Notes under the pieces: generated by a model
Told to the model about the DNA's origin: nothing
Databases searched by the model: none
Seen by the model: only the letters and a program-made list of their open reading frames with translations
Made by a program: the position numbers and the translations under genes
Shown here: positions 43,803-51,592 of the stretch, piece by piece
Layout: every line of letters begins with the position of its first letter
How positions within the stretch are numbered: position 1 is the first letter of the stretch
DNA from: Deltaproteobacteria bacterium
Lineage (GTDB): Bacteria; Desulfobacterota; DSM-4660; Desulfatiglandales; B25-G16
DNA: 51,593 bases
Assembly: GCA_020349945.1 (NCBI GenBank)
Contig: CP070704.1
Coordinates: 1,532,058-1,583,650, forward strand
Direction of reading: 5' to 3'

Positions 43803-44621
43803 TCAGAGCAGCCGAGACAGTTTGTCTATATGTCCTCTCTCCTGTTCAGCCAGACTCCGGAAAACATCCCTCAAAGGCGGCTGCACGGTTTCTGCCATTC
43901 TCTGATAGAGGTCGTAGGCCTTGCATTCCTTCTCCAAGGCCAGCTCCAGGACGTCAATCCTTTCCTTGGGTGGCTGTTCTTCAATGGCCAAAAGACTCTG
44001 AGGAAAGGAGATGGCCCCTTCCATAAACTCCGATTCCTTGATTCCACCCAAAGGTGGGGCTTGCGCCCAGACCTTTTTCAAGCCCCTGTAAAGGACCTCC
44101 ATGTGTCTTCCTTCCATCTGGGATAGCTTCTTCAATAGGTCTACTATATGCTTTTCCTTCAACGTTTCAGCAGCCTGATGGTAAAAGGTTCGGCTTGCCC
44201 TCTCCATTTTTAGGGCAAAAAGGAGAAGATCCTTGATTTCCTTTGTTTCTTTGAAAAACGCCTCTGCCTCCTTCGGATGGCCCCTTACCGTCTCATGGGG
44301 CCAGCTCATGATCCCTCCGCGCATGCTATAGACTTCTTGGAATGCCTGATTACAAAGAAGAATAGCTGCCCCCATGCTTCTCCTTCCCGATCGGCAATAC
44401 GTAATAATCTTCCTTTCTCTGTCAAGCTCTGAACATCTTCTATCAAGCTCATTTAAGGGGATAAGCCTGGCTCCGGGAAGATGTTCCTCTTCATATTCTG
44501 CCTGAGTTCTCACATCCACCAGGAGATATTCTTCCTTTTTGTCTCCTCGGATGATATTCCAAACCTCCTCTGGGCCAATGTCCCTTACTGTATCTGTCGA
44601 ACAGGTAAATACCCTAGCCAT
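43803..44621 (-). CDS. Rhodanese-ferritin-like fusion protein
   Basis: A 272-residue protein. Residues about 12-110 are a rhodanese with active loop CRSGRRS. Residues about 120-272 are a ferritin-like diiron domain (KMERASRTFYHQAAE, QMEGRHMEVLYR, LEKECKAYDLYQRMAE, EQERGHIDKL). The fusion suggests sulfur transfer coupled with peroxide or iron chemistry. I placed the start at 44621, 8 bp from GGAGG; ATG 44627 would be too close. It lies 150 bp upstream of the persulfide dioxygenase-like gene on the same strand. Confidence 0.9.
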   Translation of the reverse strand: MARVFTCSTDTVRDIGPEEVWNIIRGDKKEEYLLVDVRTQAEYEEEHLPGARLIPLNELDRRCSELDRERKIITYCRSGRRSMGAAILLCNQAFQEVYSMRGGIMSWPHETVRGHPKEAEAFFKETKEIKDLLLFALKMERASRTFYHQAAETLKEKHIVDLLKKLSQMEGRHMEVLYRGLKKVWAQAPPLGGIKESEFMEGAISFPQSLLAIEEQPPKERIDVLELALEKECKAYDLYQRMAETVQPPLRDVFRSLAEQERGHIDKLSRLL

Positions 44622-45226
44622 ATCCATCGCCTCCTTTATTGAGAAAGGCAGACCGTCTTTACGCTCTTACCTTGTAAATGCCTGCCGAGCGCTAACTTAA
44701 AAGATAGTGTGTTATTACGAAATCCCTGATAATTCCGCCCTTCTATCCTTCTGACAGCTCAAAATACGTCTGCGTGTTATTCATCACTAATTCTTTATAA
44801 TAGCAGAAATAGACCACAAAATTTATGGAAAACCACCCTTTATTGCCTTTGATGAGTTAATCTTTCAAGGTTATTCACAATTCAGTCTGGAGTATTGGTA
44901 ACGGTGAATCTTCCCCCTATATCGAATGAATATCTTAATCTCAGAACTCCATCAAGCCTTTATGGAATGCAAATCCATTTAGCCAAGCGAGTTTATAGTT
45001 TCAGATAATCTGGGCGTTTTTTTTGGGTGCTGAGTTTTCGATAAAGAGAAAAAAGTATTGCCTGCGTCTCTTTTTAATGATTTTATGGGATAATCTCGAT
45101 GTTTCAACCCAAAATTTGGGCTAAAGCATTTATATAAAAATTTTTACGATCTTGTATTATGAGAATTCACGGCAGTGAGGAAAACCATTTCTAGGAAAAT
45201 AGCCATATAAAAAATGGGGCCACAAG
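44622..45226. other. AT-rich divergent intergenic region
   Basis: About 600 bp without a supported gene. Notable points are a CAGAT-A-ATCTG palindrome at 45002-45012 followed by a T8 tract, and CCCAAAATTTGGG at 45108-45120. Promoters in both directions are expected but no consensus is clear. Confidence 0.5.
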
Positions 45227-45817
45227 ATGTTTAAAATTCTTGCTATTTATGGCAGCCCCCGCAAAGAGGGAAATACATCCTTGCTACTCAAGAAGGCTAC
45301 TCAGGGGGCAATTGAAGCAGGCGCTGAGGTGGATGAGGTAGTTCTTCGTGATTTAAAGATATCTCCATGCCTTGAAATTTATGGCTGTAAAGAGACAGGT
45401 CGGTGCGTGATACAGGATGATTTTCAGAAAGTTTATGACCAGATTTTATCATGCAATGGTGTAATGCTGGCCTCTCCTGTGTTTTTTTATTCGGTAAGTG
45501 CGCATACCAAAATCCTTATGGATCGGTGTCAATCCCTGTGGGCCAAGAAATACTGGGTAGAAAAGACCCCCATTGGGAACCATAAGGCCAAACGCAGGGG
45601 ACTTTTTATTTCTGCGGGAGCTACCAAGGGAAAGAGACTCTTTGACGGGACCATTCTCAGCATTCGGTATTTTTTTGATGCCCTTGATGTGGAACTCTGG
45701 CGGTCCCTTCTATATCGCGGGTTAGATTTTGAGGGGGATGTATTAAAGCATTCGGAATTTCTAGAAGAGGCTTATCAGGCAGGAAAAGAATTGGTTTACT
45801 TTCAAGAAAATATTTGA
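45227..45817 (+). CDS. NADPH-dependent FMN reductase/flavodoxin-fold protein
   Basis: A 196-residue iron-sulfur-flavoprotein-like protein. The FMN loop is IYGSPRKEGNTSLLL, and ASPVFFYSVSAHTKILMDR is the second flavin contact. Two or three cysteines (ISPCLEIYGCKETGRCV) sit where related proteins have a cluster-binding motif, but spacing differs. It may reduce quinones, metals or protein partners with NAD(P)H or ferredoxin. The ATG at 45227 has a weak ribosome site. Confidence 0.9.
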   Translation: MFKILAIYGSPRKEGNTSLLLKKATQGAIEAGAEVDEVVLRDLKISPCLEIYGCKETGRCVIQDDFQKVYDQILSCNGVMLASPVFFYSVSAHTKILMDRCQSLWAKKYWVEKTPIGNHKAKRRGLFISAGATKGKRLFDGTILSIRYFFDALDVELWRSLLYRGLDFEGDVLKHSEFLEEAYQAGKELVYFQENI

Positions 45818-45964
45818 GAACCCTAGGATTGTGAGATTTGTGATCATTATTGCCAGTAATTCGCCTATGAAGATTACTTTGCTGCGATAAACCGCAATTA
45901 CTCAAAAATCCGTCATTTTCTTCTCATCTTTTAAGATAGAATAGGATAAATTAGGAGGTAGAGA

Positions 45965-46474
45965 ATGGATGAATTGAAGGGAAGCAAGACAGAGGAAAAC
46001 CTGTTGTTCGCCTTTGCGGGTGAATCGCAGGCCAACCGCAGGTACCTCGCCTTTGCGAAACAGGCTGAGAAAGATGGCTATCCTCAGGTTGCGAAACTTT
46101 TCAGGGCAGCCGCCGAGGCAGAAACTGTCCATGCCCATGCACATCTTCGCGCCCTTGGGGGAGTCAAAGGTACTGCCGAAAATCTCAAAGAGGCTATTTC
46201 CGGGGAAACCCATGAATTCAAGAAGATGTACCCTCATATGATTGAGGATGCTAAGGAGGAGGGGAATAAGGCGGCAGAGCGATGCCTCACCTACGCCAAT
46301 GAGGTGGAAAAGGTCCATGCCAGCCTTTACCAGAGGGCCCTAGACAGACTGGGCACTCTAGAAGAAGCAGACTACTATGTTTGCTCTGTGTGTGGCTACA
46401 CTTGTGAGAACGAGCCACCCGAGAGATGTCCTGTATGCAGTGCCAAATCCAGCGCATTTTTTAAGGTAGAATGA
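45965..46474 (+). CDS. rbr: Rubrerythrin
   Basis: A 169-residue peroxide reductase. The ferritin-like diiron domain has GESQANRRY, AEAETVHAHAH and YANEVEKVHASLY. The C-terminal rubredoxin-like domain has C140, C143, C155 and C158 (an extra C147 lies between). It reduces H2O2 to water in the cytoplasm with electrons from rubredoxin. The ATG follows AGGAGGTAGAG. It is followed by perR, its likely regulator. Confidence 0.97.
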   Translation: MDELKGSKTEENLLFAFAGESQANRRYLAFAKQAEKDGYPQVAKLFRAAAEAETVHAHAHLRALGGVKGTAENLKEAISGETHEFKKMYPHMIEDAKEEGNKAAERCLTYANEVEKVHASLYQRALDRLGTLEEADYYVCSVCGYTCENEPPERCPVCSAKSSAFFKVE

Positions 46475-46577
46475 AAGAGACGCCGCTTTGAGGCCTTGGT
46501 ATAATAAGAAGGCTTGAAAGGTCAGGGCAATGGGGTTACTTCCTTTTCAAGAATGCTATGGTGACCTAAAGGACTAA

Positions 46578-46606
46578 TTGACAGGTTAGAAACAAGTTGT
46601 TACTTG
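46578..46606 (+). promoter_or_regulatory. perR promoter with overlapping dyad
   Basis: TTGACA at 46578-46583 and a weak TACTTG at 46601-46606 with 17-bp spacing. CAAGT-TGTT-ACTTG (46593-46606) is a dyad overlapping the -10 region, so autoregulation by PerR or another dimer is plausible. Confidence 0.5.
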
Positions 46607-46637
46607 TAATAACATCGGTAACCATTCTCAATAAGCC

Positions 46638-47075
46638 ATGCCCTCAGAAGATATTTTTGGGTCCGACAGAAAGTACAGGATGACCCATCAGCGCCAGCTT
46701 ATTCTAGAGGAAATCCGACGGGTCAATACTCATCCTACGGCGGATGAGCTCTATGAAATGGTACGTAAAAGACTGCCCCGGATAAGCATGGGTACGGTAT
46801 ACCGTAACCTGGAGGTTCTATCCACATCAGGTGTGATACAAAAAATTGGACGTGAGTCCAGCCAAATGCGGTTTGATGGCAATACAAAAAACCATTATCA
46901 TATCCGCTGTACTCATTGCGGCAAGGTGGAAGACGCTCCGATCGAATCAGCGGAAAACCTCGGGCATGGCATTCGTGATGCAAGCGATTATACTATAATA
47001 GGGCACAGACTTGAGTTTATCGGGATATGTCCAGTATGCAGGAAAAAAGGGGATCTTTCTCACAAGAAAGCTTAG
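46638..47075 (+). CDS. perR: PerR-type Fur-family peroxide sensor
   Basis: A 145-residue repressor. An N-terminal winged helix is followed by the dimer domain. The Fe/Mn site residues known from Bacillus PerR all align with an offset of five: H32, D80, H86, H88 and D99. Structural zinc is held by C91, C94, C131 and C134. Peroxide oxidises a histidine ligand and releases DNA. The neighbours rubrerythrin, rubredoxin and ferritin-like genes are typical targets. The start is ATG 46638 with a weak ribosome site. Confidence 0.93.
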   Translation: MPSEDIFGSDRKYRMTHQRQLILEEIRRVNTHPTADELYEMVRKRLPRISMGTVYRNLEVLSTSGVIQKIGRESSQMRFDGNTKNHYHIRCTHCGKVEDAPIESAENLGHGIRDASDYTIIGHRLEFIGICPVCRKKGDLSHKKA

Positions 47076-47114
47076 GACCTCTTCCTTACCCTCTCTTGAT
47101 ACACCCGTCTGTGA

Positions 47115-47270
47115 GGTGTTTTGATAGAAGAACTGCGCCTGCTGGCAAGGGGCGTGTTCGTGGTGGATCGAGGGGGAAGGATCCAAGATATTCAGTTGGT
47201 TAGGGAGTTGACAGAGGAGCCTCAGCCCCTGCTTGTGGCCAACGATTACAGATTTTTGGGATATGTTTAA
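47115..47270 (+). pseudogene. C-terminal remnant of thiol peroxidase (Tpx)
   Basis: The frame reads GVLIEELRLLARGVFVVDR then IQDIQLVRELTEEP, the end of 2-Cys thiol peroxidases, and stops at TAA 47268. TGA at 47112 and loss of everything upstream, including the catalytic cysteine, show it is broken. The last about 15 codons also diverge. It lies in the PerR-rubredoxin block, so a peroxidase gene has decayed here. Confidence 0.7.
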
Positions 47271-47304
47271 CCTATGAGTCAGATGAAATAGGGAGGAGAG
47301 AATT

Positions 47305-47466
47305 ATGGATACGTACGTCTGTCAGGTTTGTGGTTATGTCTATGATCCGGCTGTGGGAGATCCAGATAATGGAATACCAGCTGGCACCAGGTTTGAAGAT
47401 CTGCCAGATGACTGGACCTGCCCAGTCTGCGGTGCCTCAAAGGATGATTTCGAAAAAGAAGAGTAA
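47305..47466 (+). CDS. rub: Rubredoxin
   Basis: A 53-residue standard rubredoxin. The iron is bound by two CxxCG motifs ([11 protein letters not shown] and [11 protein letters not shown]), with the aromatic core Y4, Y11, Y13, F30, W37 and a conserved GIPAGT loop. It is the electron donor for rubrerythrin, superoxide reductase and flavodiiron protein, all encoded in this window. The ATG at 47305 follows GGGAGGAGAG. It begins the block to 49235. Confidence 0.97.
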   Translation: MDTYVCQVCGYVYDPAVGDPDNGIPAGTRFEDLPDDWTCPVCGASKDDFEKEE

Positions 47467-47491
47467 GGGAAGATAAAGAGAGGGCGTTGAG

Positions 47492-47995
47492 GTGATTTAC
47501 GGTTTTAATGCAAACGAGGTTTTTCAAATAGCTATCGACATAGAGAAAAATGGCAGGCGGTTTTACGAAAGTGCCATGGAGTTCATTGACAGTCCTGACG
47601 TAAAGGCCCTTTTGGCCTCCCTGGCTCAAGAGGAGGTAGAACACCTGAGGAGATTTACGGAGCTGAGGGCTCAGCTGCCGAAGGTAGCTAGCGAGGATAC
47701 CATCTGGGATCCTGAACATGAGATGAACCAGTATCTCAAAATGATGGCTGATATGAACGTATTCAGATCGGATGTGGATGTGCAAGAGGAATTATCTCGT
47801 TTGAAGGGCCTTGAAGATGCGCTGAAACTCGGGATTCAGTTTGAGAAGGATTCAATAATCTTCTTTCTTTCCGTACAAGAGGCTACCGAGGAGAAAAAAG
47901 GGCGGAAATTTATCGGTCAACTGGTTGATGAGGAGAAAAAGCACTTAAGAAGGCTTTCTCTGGAGCTGAGGAAACACACGGCATGGAAGAAATAG
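47492..47995 (+). CDS. Ferritin-like diiron protein (rubrerythrin core)
   Basis: A 167-residue four-helix protein with motifs DIEKNGRRFYESAME, AQEEVEHLRRF, FEKDSIIFF and DEEKKHLRRL, giving two ExxH-type half-sites. There is no rubredoxin domain, but rubredoxin is encoded 25 bp upstream and probably donates electrons in trans. Expected activity is peroxide reduction. The start is GTG at 47492. It is followed by the flavodiiron protein on the same strand. Confidence 0.9.
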   Translation: MIYGFNANEVFQIAIDIEKNGRRFYESAMEFIDSPDVKALLASLAQEEVEHLRRFTELRAQLPKVASEDTIWDPEHEMNQYLKMMADMNVFRSDVDVQEELSRLKGLEDALKLGIQFEKDSIIFFLSVQEATEEKKGRKFIGQLVDEEKKHLRRLSLELRKHTAWKK

Positions 47996-48041
47996 CCCAA
48001 CGGCCACTGCTCATCCTATGAGAATTTGATCGGAGAATAGC

Positions 48042-49235
48042 ATGCCACCGGTTGAAATCCTGAAGGATGTTTACTGGGTCGGCGCCATTGACTGGAATAT
48101 CCGTGACTTCCACGGCTATTCTATCTACCGGGGCACAACCTATAACGCCTTTCTGGTGAGGGATGAAAAGATTACCTTGTTCGATACGGTTAAGCATGGT
48201 TTTAAAGCCGAGCTGTTACACCAAATCAGTAGGATAATTGATCCCACCGCAATCGATTACCTTGTCGTAAACCATGTAGAAATGGACCACTCCGGCCTTC
48301 TCCCCGAGGTGGTGGATCTGGTGAAACCTGAGCGGATCTTCTGTTCTGAAAAAGGGGAAAAGGGGCTAACTGCACATTTTCGCAGAGAGGACTGGCCTTA
48401 TGAGGCTGTAAAAACTGGTGACAGCATCGGCCTTGGCAGCAGGACTGTTCAGTTTATTGAGACCAGAATGCTCCACTGGCCAGACAGTATGTTTTCATAT
48501 ATTCCTGAGGATCGCCTACTCATTTCCAGTGACGCCTTTGGGCAGCACTGGGCTACTGCAGAGCGGTTTGATGATGAGGTTGATCTGTCTCTACTTTTAG
48601 GCCATGCTGCCAAGTATTATGCCAACATTCTCCTCCCCTATTCCAATCTTGTCCAGAAACTCTTGTCCAAGATCAAGGAAATGGATCTCAAGGTAGACAT
48701 GATTGCCCCTGACCACGGCGTTATATGGCGTGGGAATCCTGGGAAGATCCTTGAATGCTATGATAAATGGAGTCAGCAGAGGGGCAGGCTCAAGGCGCTC
48801 GTTATCTATGATACCATGTGGCATAGCACTGAAATGATGGCAAAGGCCATTGTGGACGGACTGGTTCAAGAGGGTGTCAATGTTCAGCTCTTTGATCTCG
48901 CCACCAATCATCGGAGCGATATCATAGCGGAGGTTCTCGATGCAGGCGCACTTGTAATTGGTTCTTCAACCCTTAACAATGGAATGCTTCCACGGATGGC
49001 CGACCTCCTTCATTATATGAAGGGGTTGCGGCCTGCCAACAAGATTGGGGCAGCGTTCGGTTCATATGGATGGAGTGGGGAGGCAGTGAAGTTGATCAAG
49101 GCCATCATGGAAGAGATGGGATTCAGGGTCATCGATCCCGGGATCAGTGTCCAGTATGTGCCCGCACATGATGACCTGCAAAATTGCGTGGAGCTGGGTC
49201 GCAAGGTGGCTAAGGCAGTAAAGAAAGGAGGATAA
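48042..49235 (+). CDS. fprA: Flavodiiron protein (rubredoxin:O2/NO reductase)
   Basis: A 397-residue class-A flavodiiron protein. The beta-lactamase-like diiron domain has the ligand motif NHVEMDHSG, then MLHWPDSM and SSDAFGQH. The flavodoxin domain (about 255-395) binds FMN (YDTMWHSTEMM, SSTLNNGMLP). It reduces O2 to water or NO to N2O in the cytoplasm using rubredoxin. Its presence in the rubredoxin block and near HAO-like and hybrid-cluster-like genes fits combined oxygen and nitrosative defence. The start is ATG 48042. Confidence 0.97.
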   Translation: MPPVEILKDVYWVGAIDWNIRDFHGYSIYRGTTYNAFLVRDEKITLFDTVKHGFKAELLHQISRIIDPTAIDYLVVNHVEMDHSGLLPEVVDLVKPERIFCSEKGEKGLTAHFRREDWPYEAVKTGDSIGLGSRTVQFIETRMLHWPDSMFSYIPEDRLLISSDAFGQHWATAERFDDEVDLSLLLGHAAKYYANILLPYSNLVQKLLSKIKEMDLKVDMIAPDHGVIWRGNPGKILECYDKWSQQRGRLKALVIYDTMWHSTEMMAKAIVDGLVQEGVNVQLFDLATNHRSDIIAEVLDAGALVIGSSTLNNGMLPRMADLLHYMKGLRPANKIGAAFGSYGWSGEAVKLIKAIMEEMGFRVIDPGISVQYVPAHDDLQNCVELGRKVAKAVKKGG

Positions 49236-49264
49236 AGGGCCTTTCTTTCACCAGGCCTTTTGTT
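49234..49264 (+). terminator. Rho-independent terminator after fprA
   Basis: AAAGGGCCT at 49234-49242 pairs with AGGCCTTTT at 49253-49261 with one bulged G; a short T-rich tail follows. It overlaps the fprA stop codon. Confidence 0.65.
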
Positions 49265-49378
49265 AAACAAATATGGAATTCGAGACATGGGGTCCATAGG
49301 TAGCTGTAACCGTTCACCGGAAACAACCCCAGTCTTGATAGTAGGTGAAGGGTTGCCAATAGAGCAGGGAGGTATTGC

Positions 49379-50368
49379 ATGGATTTTCCTAGTTTTTCTC
49401 TGGATACTTCATTCTTAGAGAAGGCAAGCGGTCCGGAGCCGGGAGTTACCTATGATCTCCTCATCTTGGGCGGAGGACCGGCGGCCATGAGCGCGGCGGT
49501 TTATGCTGCCCGAAAGATGATGAACGTCGCTATTATCGCCAAGGACTTCGGAGGTCAGGTGCGAGAAACCTCGGAAGTCGAAAACTGGCTTGGGTTTCAG
49601 AGCATAAATGCCAAGGATCTCGCTGACAGTTTTGAGGAGCATGTGAGAAGTTTTGATATACCCGTCAGCCTAGGTAGAGCTATTACTCAGGTCAAGAAAG
49701 AGGCAGACACCTTTAAAATCTGGACAGATGATAGTAGCATTTTTTCAGGCCGCACCATGATCCTGGCAACTGGCAAACGCCACCGCCCTCTCAATGTTCC
49801 CGGAGAAAAGGAGTTGTTGGGGAGAGGGGTGGCGTACTGCGCCACCTGCGATGCACCGCTCTTCAAGGGGAAAAAGGTGGTAGTGGCCGGCGGCGGTAGT
49901 TCGGCCTTTACGACGGCTGTGGACCTGTTGAAGGTGGGGGCACAGGTGACCCTTGTGAACTTCGTGAAAGGCTGGCAAGCGGATGCAGCTCTTCAAGAAA
50001 GAGTGAAGCAGACTGACGGGGTGAGCTTACTCGATTACCACCAGGTTGTCAGGATCGAGGGCAAGGACAGGGTAGCTGGTGTTGTTGTGAAGAACCGGCA
50101 GAATGAAAAGCAATCGAGGCTGGATGCAGACGGTGTCTTCGTGGAGATTGGGCTTTTACCCAACAGCGAGCCGGTCAAAGGCCTCGTTGAGCTGAACGAG
50201 CAAGGCGAGGTGATCGTGGATTGCTCCTGCCGGACCAGTGTTGAAGGCCTCTTCGGTGCCGGTGACGTTACCACCGTCCCGCACAAGCAGATCGTAATTG
50301 CCGCTGGCGAGGGGGCAAAGGCCGCATTATCCGCATATAACTACCTTATCAACAAATCTTTACTTTAG
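49379..50368 (+). CDS. trxB: Thioredoxin-reductase-like flavoprotein
   Basis: A 329-residue FAD/NAD(P) oxidoreductase. The FAD loop is GGGPAA (31-36), the redox disulfide is C154-C157 (CATCDAPL), a second nucleotide site is GGGSSA (about 171-176), and GLFGAGDVT is near the end. It reduces a thioredoxin-fold partner. The gene immediately downstream (11 bp) encodes that probable partner, the selenocysteine disulfide oxidoreductase, so the two form an NAD(P)H-driven thiol-reducing pair. About 20 extra N-terminal residues precede the FAD motif. Confidence 0.95.
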   Translation: MDFPSFSLDTSFLEKASGPEPGVTYDLLILGGGPAAMSAAVYAARKMMNVAIIAKDFGGQVRETSEVENWLGFQSINAKDLADSFEEHVRSFDIPVSLGRAITQVKKEADTFKIWTDDSSIFSGRTMILATGKRHRPLNVPGEKELLGRGVAYCATCDAPLFKGKKVVVAGGGSSAFTTAVDLLKVGAQVTLVNFVKGWQADAALQERVKQTDGVSLLDYHQVVRIEGKDRVAGVVVKNRQNEKQSRLDADGVFVEIGLLPNSEPVKGLVELNEQGEVIVDCSCRTSVEGLFGAGDVTTVPHKQIVIAAGEGAKAALSAYNYLINKSLL

Positions 50369-50379
50369 AGAGGCGTGTA

Positions 50380-51024
50380 ATGGGAGTGCTGAAAGAAAAG
50401 GACAGGCAAAAACTAATAGGTGTCTTCAAGGATATTCAGAAGGATGTAAGGATGGTTATGTTCACCCAGGAGACAGAGTGCCAGCACTGTGAGATGACCA
50501 GGATGATGCTTGAGGAAGTCTCTGGCCTTTCAGACAAGCTCTCTCTTGAGGTGCACGACTTTGCAGCTGAGGCTGATCTGGCCAAGAAGTACGGGGTTGA
50601 CAAGATTCCGGCCATTGTTCTGTTAGGTGATAGGGACTATGGCATACGGTTTTACGGAGTCCCCGCGGGTTATGAATTTAATGTCCTGATACAGGACATT
50701 ATGGATGTGGGGAAAAGGAATCCTGGATTGAGCAAGGAGGTAATGACTGAACTGGCCAAGGTAGATCAGCCTGTGCACATGCAGGTCTTGATCTCTCCTA
50801 CCTGACCCTATTGTCCAAGTGCGGTTCGCACTGCCCACAGATTCGCCATGGCCAGCGACCATATCACCGCCGATATGGTGGAGGGCTCAGAATTCTCCTT
50901 TCTGGCGGTGAAGTACAATGTCCACGGAGTGCCCCATACCGTGATTAATGAGGAGCATAGTATAGTGGGTGCAGAGTCGGAGATGGAGTTTGCCCGTGGG
51001 GTACTCAAGGCTATCGGGAAGTAG
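50380..51024 (+). CDS. Selenocysteine-containing protein disulfide oxidoreductase (PDO/glutaredoxin-like)
   Basis: I read through the in-frame TGA at 50803-50805 to TAG at 51022, giving 214 residues, the normal size of two-thioredoxin-fold PDO proteins. The first fold has C34-x-x-C37 (ECQHCEM). The second has Thr-Sec142-Pro-Tyr-Cys145, where relatives have Cys-Pro-Tyr-Cys, followed by intact PDO sequence (AVRTAHRFA, ITADMVEGSEF, YNVHGVPHTVINEE). A SECIS-like hairpin follows the TGA. It probably reduces disulfides or peroxides using the adjacent thioredoxin-reductase-like protein. Ending at TGA would give a 141-residue protein without its second active site; simple nonsense mutation is the alternative. 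Confidence 0.85.
50803..50839 (+). promoter_or_regulatory. Candidate bacterial SECIS element
   Basis: After the UGA (50803-50805), AGTGC (50818-50822) pairs with GCACT (50828-50832) around a GGTTC loop. The first loop G is at 50823, 17 bases after the UGA, within the distance used by bacterial SECIS elements, and the loop has the GGU expected for SelB. TGT (50812-50814) and ACA (50837-50839) can extend the stem. Confidence 0.7.
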
Positions 51025-51211
51025 TCTTTTAGATCAGCAGTATCATTCAGGGAGCTTCTTACCTCTCAGAATCTCATCAAAACACGAGCGCCATCTGTTC
51101 AGTTCTTTCGGCTAACATTGCTTCCTCTGTCGTAAGCACCAAAGAAAACAGATCCCAGGATGGAGGGAATAAAACAGAGTATCCTGTCAAGTATAGTCTG
51201 AATTAAGGGCT

Positions 51212-51592
51212 TTAGCCCTCCTTTCCCGAGACCGTAATGCCGTGTTTTCTCAGCTTTCCATACAGGGTGCTGCGGGTAATGCCCAGTGTCTTTGCAGCCT
51301 GGTATTTGTTGCCCTTGGTCTGCTGGAGCACCTGGATGATAAGGTTTCTCTCGGTGTCCTTGAGGGAGGTGGTATCCGCCTCGGCACGGGGAAAGGTGTC
51401 CTTGATGTTCTGGGGCAGATCACCTGCTTCGATTACCTCCCCTTTGGCCAGGTTCACCGCATGCTCTATGACGTTCTGGAGCTCCCTGACATTACCCGGC
51501 CAGTCAAAGTCAAGGAAGATCTGCATGACCTCCTCGGAGAAACCCCTCACCGCCTTGCTGTTGGAAGTGGCATGGAGTTCAAGGAAGTGTTT
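51212..51592 (-). CDS. Sigma-54-dependent NtrC-type activator, C-terminal part
   Basis: Only the last about 126 residues are in the window; the gene continues past the right edge. Visible are the end of the AAA+ domain (FDWPGNVRELQNVIEHAV, the typical sigma-54 activator signature) and a Fis-type DNA-binding helix-turn-helix (KGNKYQAAKTLGITRSTLYGKL). It activates RpoN promoters from upstream sites. It is a candidate regulator of the sigma-54 promoters in this window but nothing proves the link. A short AGGGCT-TT-AGCCCT hairpin overlaps its stop. Confidence 0.92.
   Translation of the reverse strand, partial: KHFLELHATSNSKAVRGFSEEVMQIFLDFDWPGNVRELQNVIEHAVNLAKGEVIEAGDLPQNIKDTFPRAEADTTSLKDTERNLIIQVLQQTKGNKYQAAKTLGITRSTLYGKLRKHGITVSGKEG

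Noticed and set aside
50380-50805. Treating the redox protein as a 141-residue product or a nonsense-mutated pseudogene
   Set aside because: Homology continues in frame past the TGA to a normal-length end, the TGA sits at a catalytic Cys position and a SECIS-like hairpin follows.
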